A stretch of 24,825 nt of DNA from assembly GCA_009702945.1 (NCBI GenBank), contig WLGZ01000001.1:1-24825 (forward strand), read 5' to 3'. The translations under genes and the position numbers were made by a program. Below, piece after piece: positions 7,650 to 15,073 of the stretch (its first letter is position 1; each line of letters opens with the position of its first letter). A model generated the notes under the pieces. The model did not search any database. It saw only the letters and a list, made by a program, of their open reading frames with translations, and was not told the DNA's origin. The stretch is from Actinomycetota bacterium (lineage in GTDB: Bacteria > Actinomycetota > Actinomycetes > S36-B12 > UBA5976).

Positions 7650-8537
7650 TTACACCTTTTCCTGAGTACGTTTCCCAAAAATACCATTGGGGAAAATTGA
7701 CAAGATGATAACCACGATCGTGTAAGTGATCGCATCACGATATGGCATTACATTCGGTGGCAACCAAGTCTGTAGCGCGATTTCAATTGCGCTCAATATG
7801 AATCCGCCTGCTACTGCTCCAGTTAGGCTTCCAAGTCCACCAATTACTGCCACAATAAATGCCGCTAACACTGGCTTGAATCCCATTAAGGGGTCAACTG
7901 AACCTCTTTGGATTACCCAAAGCACGCCAGCGACACCAGCTAGTAATCCAGACAACAAAAAGGCAAACGAAATCAATCTAGATGCCTTAACGCCCATTAA
8001 GCCAACAATTTCAAAGTCATCGGCCGCAGCTCTAATTGCCCAGCCCCAATAACTTCGGTCGAAAAAGAACTTAAGGGCTAACAGCGCAAGAACACCAACT
8101 GTGATCGACATGATTTGTACTTTTGAAATCTGAGAATTACCAATCGAAAGCGAAGTAGTTAACCAAGTTGGTACCGGGACTGCTTGACCTCTAGGTGAGA
8201 TTCCATTTTGAAACAAAACTTGGAGCAACATCGAAACTGCGAAGCTTGTCATAAGTAGAGTTGCGCCACTGGCATTCCGAACAGGTCTGAAAGCGGCAAA
8301 TTCCATCAAGGCCGCAGAAATGCCACCTGCAATTACAGCCACGAAAACCGCCAACCAGAACGGCTGTCCCGTCAAGATTCCAGCGAGAAGAACATAACCG
8401 GTTAGGGTCATTAATTCACCGTGTGCAAAGTTAATAAGTCCCAGCACACTGAATATGACTGCCAAACCAAGTGCTAATAGTGCATAAGTGCCACCTAGCG
8501 AGATGACATTTACAAGGTAGGAAATTAGAGCATCCAC
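7650..8537 (-). CDS. livH: Branched-chain-amino-acid-type ABC transporter permease (LivH family)
   Basis: Inner-membrane permease subunit, 295 residues, of an amino-acid or amide importer. It is hydrophobic throughout, with about eight membrane segments. It carries the LivH-like GLINFAHGE signature near residues 33-41 and GLMGVKA plus AFIVAVIGGLGSLTGAVAGG, typical for this family. The start is GTG, and its G is shared with the TAG stop of the ATPase gene. AGGAGG lies 9 nt upstream, so translation is coupled. The symbol gives the family only; Liv-type systems also carry urea, amides, aromatic compounds and other ligands, and the neighbours suggest a ligand other than leucine. Confidence 0.92.
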   Translation of the reverse strand: MDALISYLVNVISLGGTYALLALGLAVIFSVLGLINFAHGELMTLTGYVLLAGILTGQPFWLAVFVAVIAGGISAALMEFAAFRPVRNASGATLLMTSFAVSMLLQVLFQNGISPRGQAVPVPTWLTTSLSIGNSQISKVQIMSITVGVLALLALKFFFDRSYWGWAIRAAADDFEIVGLMGVKASRLISFAFLLSGLLAGVAGVLWVIQRGSVDPLMGFKPVLAAFIVAVIGGLGSLTGAVAGGFILSAIEIALQTWLPPNVMPYRDAITYTIVVIILSIFPNGIFGKRTQEKV

Positions 8538-9247
8538 TACTCAGCACCTCCTAAGTAAACCTTTTTAACTTCGTCGGAAGTTCTTAAGTCTGCAGCTAGG
8601 CCTTCAAGTGCAATCTCTCCAGTAGACATTGCATATGCGCGATCGGCGAATTTAAGAACTCGCATTACTTCTTGTTCCACAATGACCATGGCAAGGCCAG
8701 TCTTGCGCAAGTCGGACAACAACTGATAAACCGCATCAACAATTGTCGGGGCTAAGCCAAGAGATGGCTCATCAATTAATAAAAGTTTTGGTCGAGACAT
8801 TAATGCTCGAGCGATTGCAACTTGCTGTTGTTCGCCACCGGACAAAGTTCCGGAAACTTGTTGGAGTCTTTCCCGAAGAATCGGAAGGCGATTTAATAAA
8901 TCATCGAATAAGTCATCGGACTTGGCTTTACGTGGTGCACCTAGCATCAGATTTTCGCGCACTGTTAGATGAGGAAAAAGTCGACGCCCTTCGGGCACTA
9001 ACGACAGTCCCAACGAAACAATTCGTTCAGTTGGCGCACCGGTGATATCTTGACCCGCAAAATTTACCGCGCCTTGGGATTTAATCAAACCCACAATTGC
9101 TCGTAAAGTTGAAGATTTGCCCGCACCATTAGGGCCAAGGAGGGCGACTACTTCGCCCTCCTTGACCTCAAGGTTGCTGCCGCGCACAGCCTTAACCGCT
9201 CCATATGAAATGGAAAGGTCTGTGGTTGTCAGCAGTGTGTTACTCAT
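8537..9247 (-). CDS. livF: Branched-chain-amino-acid-type ABC transporter ATP-binding protein (LivF family)
   Basis: Cytoplasmic ATPase subunit, 236 residues, the family's normal length. Walker A GPNGAGKSS is at 38-46, the ABC signature LSGGEQQQ at 135-142, and Walker B LLLIDEP at 155-161, followed by an H-loop region in which the usual histidine is replaced (VIVEQE), as is normal for LivF. The ATG lies 2 nt after the stop of the binding-protein gene, with only a weak SD, suggesting coupled translation. It presumably pairs with the LivG domain of the fusion protein to power the LivH/LivM channel. Confidence 0.93.
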   Translation of the reverse strand: MSNTLLTTTDLSISYGAVKAVRGSNLEVKEGEVVALLGPNGAGKSSTLRAIVGLIKSQGAVNFAGQDITGAPTERIVSLGLSLVPEGRRLFPHLTVRENLMLGAPRKAKSDDLFDDLLNRLPILRERLQQVSGTLSGGEQQQVAIARALMSRPKLLLIDEPSLGLAPTIVDAVYQLLSDLRKTGLAMVIVEQEVMRVLKFADRAYAMSTGEIALEGLAADLRTSDEVKKVYLGGAE

Positions 9248-9249
9248 TT

Positions 9250-10482
9250 CTACAACTGAGCCTTTGGCACGGTTGCAGGATCTGGAGAGAACGTTCCAAC
9301 AAGTGAACGTTCGCTGTTCTTGATTTCAACCAAGGCAACTTCACGAATAGCCATGCGATCGCCACCCTTGTAGCTGATTGCTCCAGTTATGCCTTGAGCG
9401 CCTTCAAGATTTGACCATGCTTGCCAAATCGCATCTGCGTCACAGCTCTGTGCCTGCTTAACAACAGCGTCAAGGGTAAGTCCTAGTTCATAACCTGTTA
9501 CCGCATAGATGGTCTCAGGATCTTTACCGTACTTACCGTTGTAGTCAGTGAAGAAAGTGCTCATTGCGCCTTCATTCTTCAATACACCAGCAGTTGTGTA
9601 GGTAACACCTTCAGCAATATCTGCAAGCGCCAATGTTGTAGGTGAATCGATACCATCTGTTCCAAGAACAGCGGCAGTGATTCCTGCGCCACGTAGTGCC
9701 TTAATGAAGGTTGGGAAATCAGGCTCATACGCAGGAGTCATGATGACATCTGGCGCTGGACTTAGTGCCTTGATTTCATCAACAATCACGCTGAAGCTTG
9801 CTTGTCCCATTGAGAAGGTGCCTTCTCCGACAACTTTGCCACCGTTAGCTTCAAATGCTTCTTTGAAATAGCCTGGCAACAAGTTTGTGTAGGCACTATC
9901 AGGTGATCCAAGTGTGTATGCATTCTTGTAACCCATTTCGGTTGCATGGTCTGCAAGAACCTTGGCTTGTGTGTTGTCACCAAATGCATTTGAGAACATG
10001 TGGTCGCCAACTGCAAGCGGCAAAATTGGCGAGGAGCCAAACCAAGATACGGCAGCAATGCCAGCATCCTGAGCCAACTGACCGGCTGCGATTGATGGGT
10101 CAGCATCGCCAGGAGTGATCAGGATACTGATTTCCTCAGCTACCAATTCAGCTGCCACGGTTGCGGATTGTGCCGCATCCGAGCGAGTGTCCTTGACTAC
10201 TGTTTCAATCGTAAACTTTCCGTCTACTCCACCAGCGGCATTAACTTGCTCTGCCCATAGTTCAAATCCCTCAAGATTTGGTACGTCAATGTATGCAAGG
10301 CCACCAGTCTGGCTTCCCGCTACACCAACTTTTACCGTGCAGGCCGCACCAGCTGCAGGAGCAGTTGCTTCGCCGCTCGCTGTGGCTTCTCCGTCACCAC
10401 TAGCACAAGCAGACAAAAGCATGATTGCACTTAGGCTCACGGCCATCTTTGTGACCTTAGAAGGTCCAGACTTTCGTTGCAT
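9250..10482 (-). CDS. Substrate-binding lipoprotein of the Liv-type ABC importer
   Basis: Extracytoplasmic ligand-binding protein of the periplasmic-binding-protein type I fold (Peripla_BP_6), 410 residues. The signal peptide is MQRKSGPSK followed by a hydrophobic stretch, with lipobox LSAC (lipidated C26) and then a Gly/Ala/Glu/Thr-rich linker to about residue 45. The start at ATG 10482 is preferred over 10524: AAAGG precedes it, it sits 7 nt after the stop of the LivM-LivG gene, and it gives a normal signal peptide. Two-lobe features such as VGVAGSQTGG and ELVAEEISILITPGDADPS fit amino-acid or amide binders. This subunit decides what the operon takes up, but the ligand cannot be read from sequence. 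Confidence 0.92.
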   Translation of the reverse strand: MQRKSGPSKVTKMAVSLSAIMLLSACASGDGEATASGEATAPAAGAACTVKVGVAGSQTGGLAYIDVPNLEGFELWAEQVNAAGGVDGKFTIETVVKDTRSDAAQSATVAAELVAEEISILITPGDADPSIAAGQLAQDAGIAAVSWFGSSPILPLAVGDHMFSNAFGDNTQAKVLADHATEMGYKNAYTLGSPDSAYTNLLPGYFKEAFEANGGKVVGEGTFSMGQASFSVIVDEIKALSPAPDVIMTPAYEPDFPTFIKALRGAGITAAVLGTDGIDSPTTLALADIAEGVTYTTAGVLKNEGAMSTFFTDYNGKYGKDPETIYAVTGYELGLTLDAVVKQAQSCDADAIWQAWSNLEGAQGITGAISYKGGDRMAIREVALVEIKNSERSLVGTFSPDPATVPKAQL

Positions 10483-10489
10483 TAGTTCA

Positions 10490-12319
10490 CTACCTTTCGT
10501 TATTTGTTGTTGTTTTTTCATCAACTGATGATTCTTCTCCCCAGCCTAAATATGCAGCATGCACTTCGGGTAGAGATAAGATTGTTTCTGGATCTCCCTG
10601 GGCAATTACCCGGCCGTGATCCAAGACGGTTAGCGAATCGCAGGCTGATCTAATCAACGTCACATCGTGATCGATCAGTAGCATGCCAGCGTTTGCTTGC
10701 TTCATGATTTGGCGAAATTGAGCCAAGAGTTCAGCTGATTCTGCTGGATTCATTCCAGCAGCTGGTTCATCAAGAAGAAGAACGGAAGGCTTAAGCGCAA
10801 GAGCTCTAGCAATTTCTACGCGTCGCTGATCGCCGAATGAAAGTTCGCCGGCAAATCGATACGCGTGATGCATAACGCCAACTTGATTAAGTAGGGATAG
10901 TGCAGATTTATCAGAATCCTTAACTGATTCACCAGCAGAGATGCAAGCAACAACGACGTTGTCCAATACTGTCAACTCTTTAAACAGTCTGATGTTCTGG
11001 AAAGTGCGACCGAGACCAGACCTAGCGCGCTTCCAAGTTTTTTCCTTGCTGATCTTTAGGTCGCCAAGGTGAATTTCCGCAGAATCGGCCTTAGAAATGC
11101 CAGTGATGCAGTTGACCATAGTTGACTTGCCTGAGCCATTTGGTCCAATCAATCCGGAGATTTTGCCTCGCTCGACAAACATGCTGGCATCATCAAGGGC
11201 GACTAAACCTGAGAATCGCTTGGTGATGTTAGTTGCAGTTAAAACTGGCTTACCGGACGGGAGTTGTTCGGCAACTGGAATTGTTGCATCAAGATTCGGT
11301 GAGTCCCCACGATACGCAGAAATTTCCTCAGGTTCATGGAAGCCCATAATTCCCTTTGGCCTCAGATACAGAGTCAATAAAATAATGATTGCAAGGCCTG
11401 CATTGGTTAAACCAAACAAGCCAATGCTGTCGCCAATCTTTCGCAAGTTTTCTATAACGGCCATTACAAGAACAACCCCAACGACTGCGCCGGCTACCGA
11501 ACCTGAGCCACCCACAATCAGCATTGTTAAAAGTGTCAAAGTTAATGTGAAGTAGAAATCTTTCGGCGAAAATGCACCAAGAAGACCGGCATAACATGCA
11601 CCCATTCCACCCGCGACAGCTGCCGAAAGCACCCAGGCTTTGAATTGACTTCGTTGGATGCGCACACCAGCGCTCGAAGCTGCAATAACGTCATCACGTG
11701 AAGCCCTGACATGGATTCCAGTTTTTGAATCTCTAAACCATCGAGCAATAATCAATGCGATTATTGCAACTGTTGCCGCAACCGGAACGCTGGTAAAGCG
11801 CTTAACGCCATAAAACGTCTGACTACCTCTGGTGAAATCTTCAGCACCAACAAGCGTGCTGTGAATAATGATTAGAATTCCAACCGTAGCAATCGATGCA
11901 GAATCCCGAAGTCTGGCAATTACTAAACCTGATAGCGCTCCCACAAGCGTTGCTGCTAGCACTCCGCACAACATGGCAATTGGAAAGATAAATGTTGTAT
12001 CTTGCAAGAACACTGGGAGCGTTGAAAGCGATGTCTGCTTAACAATTGGAGTCATGGACAAGATGCCAGTTGTATAAGCCGAAACGCCAACAAAACCGAC
12101 GTGACCGAAACTTAGAATGCCACTATTGCCACTAAATATTTGAAGCGCTAACACGCCAATTAAAAGCGTCAAAGCATTTGCCAAAAGTAGTTGAGGTGCC
12201 TTCGACATGCCGTTTCCGAAGAGGCCCACCAAGGCAATCAAAAGTGACCAAAAAACCATGGACGTATAGCGTCTGGACAATCGGGATTTAGTCAGGGCTT
12301 CAGGAATAAGTTTCAACAC
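10490..12319 (-). CDS. Fused LivM permease and LivG ATP-binding protein
   Basis: Two importer subunits in one 609-residue chain. Residues about 20-325 are a LivM permease with many membrane helices and the family's SFGHVGFVGVSAYT motif (70-83) and TMLIVGGSGSVAGAVVG (265-281). Residues about 358-600 are a LivG ATPase: Walker A GPNGSGKST (392-400), Q-loop RTFQN (438-442), signature LSFGDQRR (493-500) and Walker B LLLDEP (514-519). LivH and LivF are separate genes downstream, so the transporter is complete. The start is GTG 12319 with GAGGGG 11 nt and GGGG 4 nt upstream. A promoter is visible ahead of it, making this the first gene of the operon. Such fusions occur in actinobacteria, so I do not regard it as an assembly artefact. 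Confidence 0.92.
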   Translation of the reverse strand: MLKLIPEALTKSRLSRRYTSMVFWSLLIALVGLFGNGMSKAPQLLLANALTLLIGVLALQIFSGNSGILSFGHVGFVGVSAYTTGILSMTPIVKQTSLSTLPVFLQDTTFIFPIAMLCGVLAATLVGALSGLVIARLRDSASIATVGILIIIHSTLVGAEDFTRGSQTFYGVKRFTSVPVAATVAIIALIIARWFRDSKTGIHVRASRDDVIAASSAGVRIQRSQFKAWVLSAAVAGGMGACYAGLLGAFSPKDFYFTLTLTLLTMLIVGGSGSVAGAVVGVVLVMAVIENLRKIGDSIGLFGLTNAGLAIIILLTLYLRPKGIMGFHEPEEISAYRGDSPNLDATIPVAEQLPSGKPVLTATNITKRFSGLVALDDASMFVERGKISGLIGPNGSGKSTMVNCITGISKADSAEIHLGDLKISKEKTWKRARSGLGRTFQNIRLFKELTVLDNVVVACISAGESVKDSDKSALSLLNQVGVMHHAYRFAGELSFGDQRRVEIARALALKPSVLLLDEPAAGMNPAESAELLAQFRQIMKQANAGMLLIDHDVTLIRSACDSLTVLDHGRVIAQGDPETILSLPEVHAAYLGWGEESSVDEKTTTNNER

Positions 12320-12353
12320 CGCACCCCATTCCCCTCATACAGGCTTTCTTTGA

Positions 12354-12382
12354 ATCAAACCCTAGGAAGTAAGGGGCGTCAA
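12354..12382 (-). promoter_or_regulatory. Putative promoter of the import/gamma-glutamyl operon
   Basis: On the minus strand TTGACG (12382-12377) and TTTGAT (12359-12354) are spaced by exactly 17 nt. The -35 matches 5 of 6 and the -10 matches 4 of 6 of the sigma-70-type consensus. Transcription would start near 12347, giving a leader of about 29 nt that contains the GAGGGG ribosome site before GTG 12319. Confidence 0.5.
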
Positions 12383-12397
12383 GGGAAACGGGGAAAC
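12383..12397 (-). repeat. Tandem GTTTCCC half-sites abutting the operon -35 box
   Basis: Two copies of GTTTCCC (minus strand; 12397-12391 and 12389-12383) with an 8-bp period lie directly upstream of the -35 box. The position suits an activator or other regulator site, but two short repeats are thin evidence. Confidence 0.3.
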
Positions 12398-12418
12398 AGG
12401 TGCAATTGGTTACGTTCG

Positions 12419-13231
12419 CTATTCCTCGGTCTTTATGTAAGGGGTGCCGTTATCCCATAATTGGCAAGTTAACTTCAGGTTTGCAGTCAGATTTCGGATT
12501 ATCCCTTCATGTGATGGGTTTATCACAATAAAGACCCCTCCTGAGAATTCACTATCATCGCGCCTTAAAGAATCGGCAATTCGATCAAGTGGCTGGAAAT
12601 GCATGCCTTCCCAGCCGATGCTTCGGTAGGTGTCGGCACAAATTGCAAGCTTGTTTTTGCCACCCTGGGCCCAGCCCATGATTCCGATGTAGTGGCCTAC
12701 ATTCCAATCGGCTGGTGGCTCTTGAACCTTATGTCCAGATAGGAATCCAAAAGCCGTTGCCGGTTCGGATTTACCACCCCACAAGAAGCGTGTGGCACTA
12801 TTTGCAATCAATAATGCAGGTTGATTTAGGTCAACTAATGCTTCGAGGAGGTTTTCTATAATTTCTGCAGTCCACTCGCCTCGCAACGGTATTGCAACAA
12901 GTTTTGAATCAGCTAGTTCATTAGTTGCAACCAAAAGACCTTCAGGTGAAGTACCAGTTATGTTGCTGTCATCAATACGCGGCAATTCAAGAATGTAGTC
13001 AGACCGACCAGCATCATTTGGAGGTAGTGATTCATTAGTTTGAATCTTGCTTAGGATTGAGCCCGCAGCGAGGCCAACGTGATCTTGTTCAACTTTTACT
13101 GAGGCCAGCGCACGAAGCGCAAGAGTGATCCAAAATGCACCGCACAACTCATTTTTTTGCGGCATTTCACTTGCATGTTCAGCAAGTAAAAGTTCAGATC
13201 CGGGCAACATTTGGATTGTGTATTGACTCAT
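12419..13231 (-). CDS. Unrecognised protein with possible papain-like Cys-His-Asp site
   Basis: A 270-residue soluble protein with no signal peptide or membrane segment; I cannot name its family with confidence. The N-terminal part has PQKNELCGAFW (24-34), a cysteine at the start of a predicted helix. The C-terminal part has WNVGHYIGIMGW (176-187) and, after a short turn, AICADTYRSIGW (196-207). This layout, Cys then distant His-aromatic-hydrophobic strand then Asp, resembles C39-like and other papain-fold peptidases, with C30, H180 and D200 as candidate triad. That is inference from spacing. TAGCCT lies 7 nt before the ATG and no SD is seen, so it may be leaderless. It lies 56 nt after rho and 99 nt before the import operon, and belongs clearly to neither. 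Confidence 0.75.
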   Translation of the reverse strand: MSQYTIQMLPGSELLLAEHASEMPQKNELCGAFWITLALRALASVKVEQDHVGLAAGSILSKIQTNESLPPNDAGRSDYILELPRIDDSNITGTSPEGLLVATNELADSKLVAIPLRGEWTAEIIENLLEALVDLNQPALLIANSATRFLWGGKSEPATAFGFLSGHKVQEPPADWNVGHYIGIMGWAQGGKNKLAICADTYRSIGWEGMHFQPLDRIADSLRRDDSEFSGGVFIVINPSHEGIIRNLTANLKLTCQLWDNGTPYIKTEE

Positions 13232-13238
13232 GTCGCCA

Positions 13239-13244
13239 AGGCTA
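13239..13244 (-). promoter_or_regulatory. Putative -10 box (TAGCCT) of the Cys-His-Asp protein gene
   Basis: TAGCCT followed by 7 nt and then the ATG at 13231 is the same hexamer and spacing seen at kynU. No SD and no obvious -35 are present. Confidence 0.35.
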
Positions 13245-13287
13245 ACAGGGTCACACCCAAATTTTGTCGGGGTATCTGAATGAATTT

Positions 13288-14913
13288 TTAGTCCACATTG
13301 TCCATTGAGTCAGAACCCATTCCACCTGGTGCTTCAGGTGTGGTCTTTTGAACCTGCATCAAGAAGTCAAGGTTGCTCTTGGTTTCGCGAAGCTTAGTTA
13401 GCAAAAGTTCAAGAGCTTGCTGGGAATCAAGTGCGTGAAGCACGCGACGAAGCTTCCAGATGACCTTAAGTTCATCAGCAGCAAGAAGAATTTCTTCGCG
13501 ACGAGTTCCGGATGCTTCAACATCAACCGCTGGGAAGATACGACGATCTGCCAGGCGACGATCCAGCTTAAGTTCCATGTTGCCAGTTCCCTTGAATTCT
13601 TCGAAGATAACTTCGTCCATTCGAGATCCGGTATCAACAAGAGCTGTAGCCAAGATTGTTAGTGAGCCACCCTCTTCGATGTTGCGAGCAGCACCGAAGA
13701 ACTTCTTTGGTGGATACAACGCAGCTGAGTCAACACCACCGGAAAGAATACGGCCGGATGCTGGCGCCGATAGGTTGTACGCACGACCAAGACGAGTCAT
13801 TGAGTCCAAAAGAACTACAACGTCATGTCCCATTTCAACCAAACGCTTTGCGCGCTCAATGGCAAGTTCAGCAATTGTGGTGTGGTCTTCAGCTGGACGG
13901 TCGAAAGTTGAAGCAATAACTTCACCCTTAACTGAGCGCTGCATGTCGGTAACTTCTTCAGGTCGTTCATCTACCAAAACAACCATCAAGTGAACTTCAG
14001 GATTGTTTTCAGCAATCGCATTTGCAATGTTCTGCAAAATCATGGTCTTGCCCGCCTTTGGTGGCGAAACAATCAGACCGCGCTGACCCTTACCAATCGG
14101 TGCAACCAAGTCAATTACACGAGTAACTAAGTTGTTTGGCACGGTTTCAAGGCGCAAGCGATCCTGTGGGTAAAGCGGAGTTAGCTTGCCGAAATCAACG
14201 CGCTTAATTGCTTCGTCTGGTTCAAGTCCATTAATGGACTCGATGCGAACAAGTGGGTTGAACTTCTGTGGGCGATCACCTTCGCGTGGCTGCTTAACCT
14301 GACCAGTTACTGCATCACCCTTACGAAGTGAGAAACGTTTAACTAATCCCATTGACACATAAACGTCGTTTGGACCTGGCAAGTAGCCAGAAGTACGAAC
14401 GAATGCGTAATTGTCGAGAATGTCGATGATTCCAGCCACTGGCAAAAGAACATCGTCATCAGAAACTTCTAAATCGTAATCGCGATCTCCACCACGGGCG
14501 CCACGATTGTTACGACCATTGCTGTTGCGATCATTGCGATCACGTCCACGGCGGTTACGTCCGTTGCGATCATTACGATCGCTACGATCGTTGCGGTCAC
14601 CACGATCATTGCGATCGTTGCCTTCAGATTCGCCATCGTTGTTACGAGGCGCGCGCTCTTCACGTTCTTCACGTGGTGCACGTTCTTCACGTGGTGCGCG
14701 CTCTTCTTTTGCTGATTCGCTCTTAGCAGCGCCAGCTGGGCGGGATGCAGAACGACTGCCTCTACCGCCACCTTGCTTGGCACCAATTGCCTTAACAAGT
14801 TCGGCTTTGCGCATTCCAGAAGCGCCATCAATTCCCAGACCGGCAGCCATTGTCTTTAGTTCTGGAAGAAGTTTTGAGTTCAGCCCTTTATCTTGGGCAG
14901 TTGTCTCGGTCAC
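13288..14913 (-). CDS. rho: Transcription termination factor Rho
   Basis: Hexameric RNA-dependent ATPase and helicase that ends transcription, 541 residues. Rho N-terminal helical domain is at about 10-45. An insert of about 100 residues (50-148), rich in Arg, Asp, Asn, Glu and Gly with EERAPR and NDR repeats, follows and is typical of actinobacterial Rho. Then come the RNA-binding cold-shock-like domain (about 155-230) and the motor domain with Walker A SPPKAGKT (283-290), DERPEEVTD (315-323) and Walker B VVVLLDS (365-371). The GTG start has AAGGA 7 nt upstream and a leader of about 100 nt, which could permit the autoregulation known for rho in other bacteria. It follows thrB on the same strand but has its own promoter-like sequence. 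Confidence 0.97.
   Translation of the reverse strand: MTETTAQDKGLNSKLLPELKTMAAGLGIDGASGMRKAELVKAIGAKQGGGRGSRSASRPAGAAKSESAKEERAPREERAPREEREERAPRNNDGESEGNDRNDRGDRNDRSDRNDRNGRNRRGRDRNDRNSNGRNNRGARGGDRDYDLEVSDDDVLLPVAGIIDILDNYAFVRTSGYLPGPNDVYVSMGLVKRFSLRKGDAVTGQVKQPREGDRPQKFNPLVRIESINGLEPDEAIKRVDFGKLTPLYPQDRLRLETVPNNLVTRVIDLVAPIGKGQRGLIVSPPKAGKTMILQNIANAIAENNPEVHLMVVLVDERPEEVTDMQRSVKGEVIASTFDRPAEDHTTIAELAIERAKRLVEMGHDVVVLLDSMTRLGRAYNLSAPASGRILSGGVDSAALYPPKKFFGAARNIEEGGSLTILATALVDTGSRMDEVIFEEFKGTGNMELKLDRRLADRRIFPAVDVEASGTRREEILLAADELKVIWKLRRVLHALDSQQALELLLTKLRETKSNLDFLMQVQKTTPEAPGGMGSDSMDNVD
14530..14697. repeat. In-frame low-complexity repeats in the Rho linker
   Basis: Two exact tandem 18-bp copies (14662-14679 and 14680-14697) encode the EERAPR repeats. 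The stretch at about 14530-14630 has a degenerate 9-bp period with many GATC sites, encoding Asn/Asp-Asp-Arg triplets. They are coding repeats, prone to slippage, and not a CRISPR or regulatory array. Confidence 0.8.
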
Positions 14914-15021
14914 GTATGTGTCCTTTATGTTTTGAGTGGTTTTAGATCCAGCAGTAATGCACGGAATTTTCGCGAGAATTTTTGCGGGATTTTCGGTGAA
15001 AGAGATTCAACCGATGTCTTA

Positions 15022-15030
15022 AGACTAGCA
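15022..15030 (-). promoter_or_regulatory. Putative extended -10 promoter of rho
   Basis: The minus strand reads TGCTAGTCT: an extended -10 (TG-N-TAGTCT) followed by TTAAGA. Start of transcription would be near 15015, about 100 nt before the GTG of rho. The 10-mer GCTAGTCTTA here recurs exactly ahead of argS. I do not see a good -35, as expected for an extended -10 site. Confidence 0.45.
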
Positions 15031-15073
15031 GGTCCAGCACTTTGACGCGAAATTGCCTTCAAATCTTGAGGTT

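Noticed and set aside
10483..10524. Upstream start of the binding-protein gene at 10524
   Set aside because: It would overlap the LivM-LivG end and put a polar MMKKQQQ stretch before the signal peptide; ATG 10482 has a good ribosome site and normal lipoprotein start.
10115..10528. Plus-strand open frame of 137 codons over the start of the binding-protein gene
   Set aside because: Antisense to a lipoprotein signal peptide and linker that are clearly real; Ala/Ser/Pro content reflects the complement.
11097..11555. Plus-strand open frame of 152 codons opposite the LivM-LivG fusion
   Set aside because: Antisense shadow of a well-supported gene; no family resemblance and no SD.
10490..12319. LivM-LivG fusion as an assembly or frameshift artefact
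   Set aside because: The frame is continuous with a sensible linker (about 325-358), both domains keep all motifs, and such fusions are known in actinobacteria.
13460..13993. Plus-strand open frame of 177 codons opposite rho
   Set aside because: It is antisense to a certain, highly conserved Rho motor domain and its composition (many Arg, Ser, Thr) is what codon bias of the opposite strand produces. No SD or motif.
14530..14697. Possible CRISPR or regulatory repeat array
   Set aside because: The repeats are in-frame codons of the Rho insert, have no spacer structure, and no cas genes are present.
14469..14831. Minus-strand frame rich in Ile, Met, Thr and Val inside rho
   Set aside because: Out-of-frame reading of the same Rho linker repeats, with no ribosome site.
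14507..14935. Plus-strand open frame rich in Arg-Ser-Leu repeats
   Set aside because: It is the complement of the low-complexity Rho linker; the repeats come from the NDR and EERAPR codons.
14914..15073. Rho-independent terminator after thrB
   Set aside because: A short imperfect inverted repeat near 15056-15071 lacks a strong stem and a T run; not convincing.
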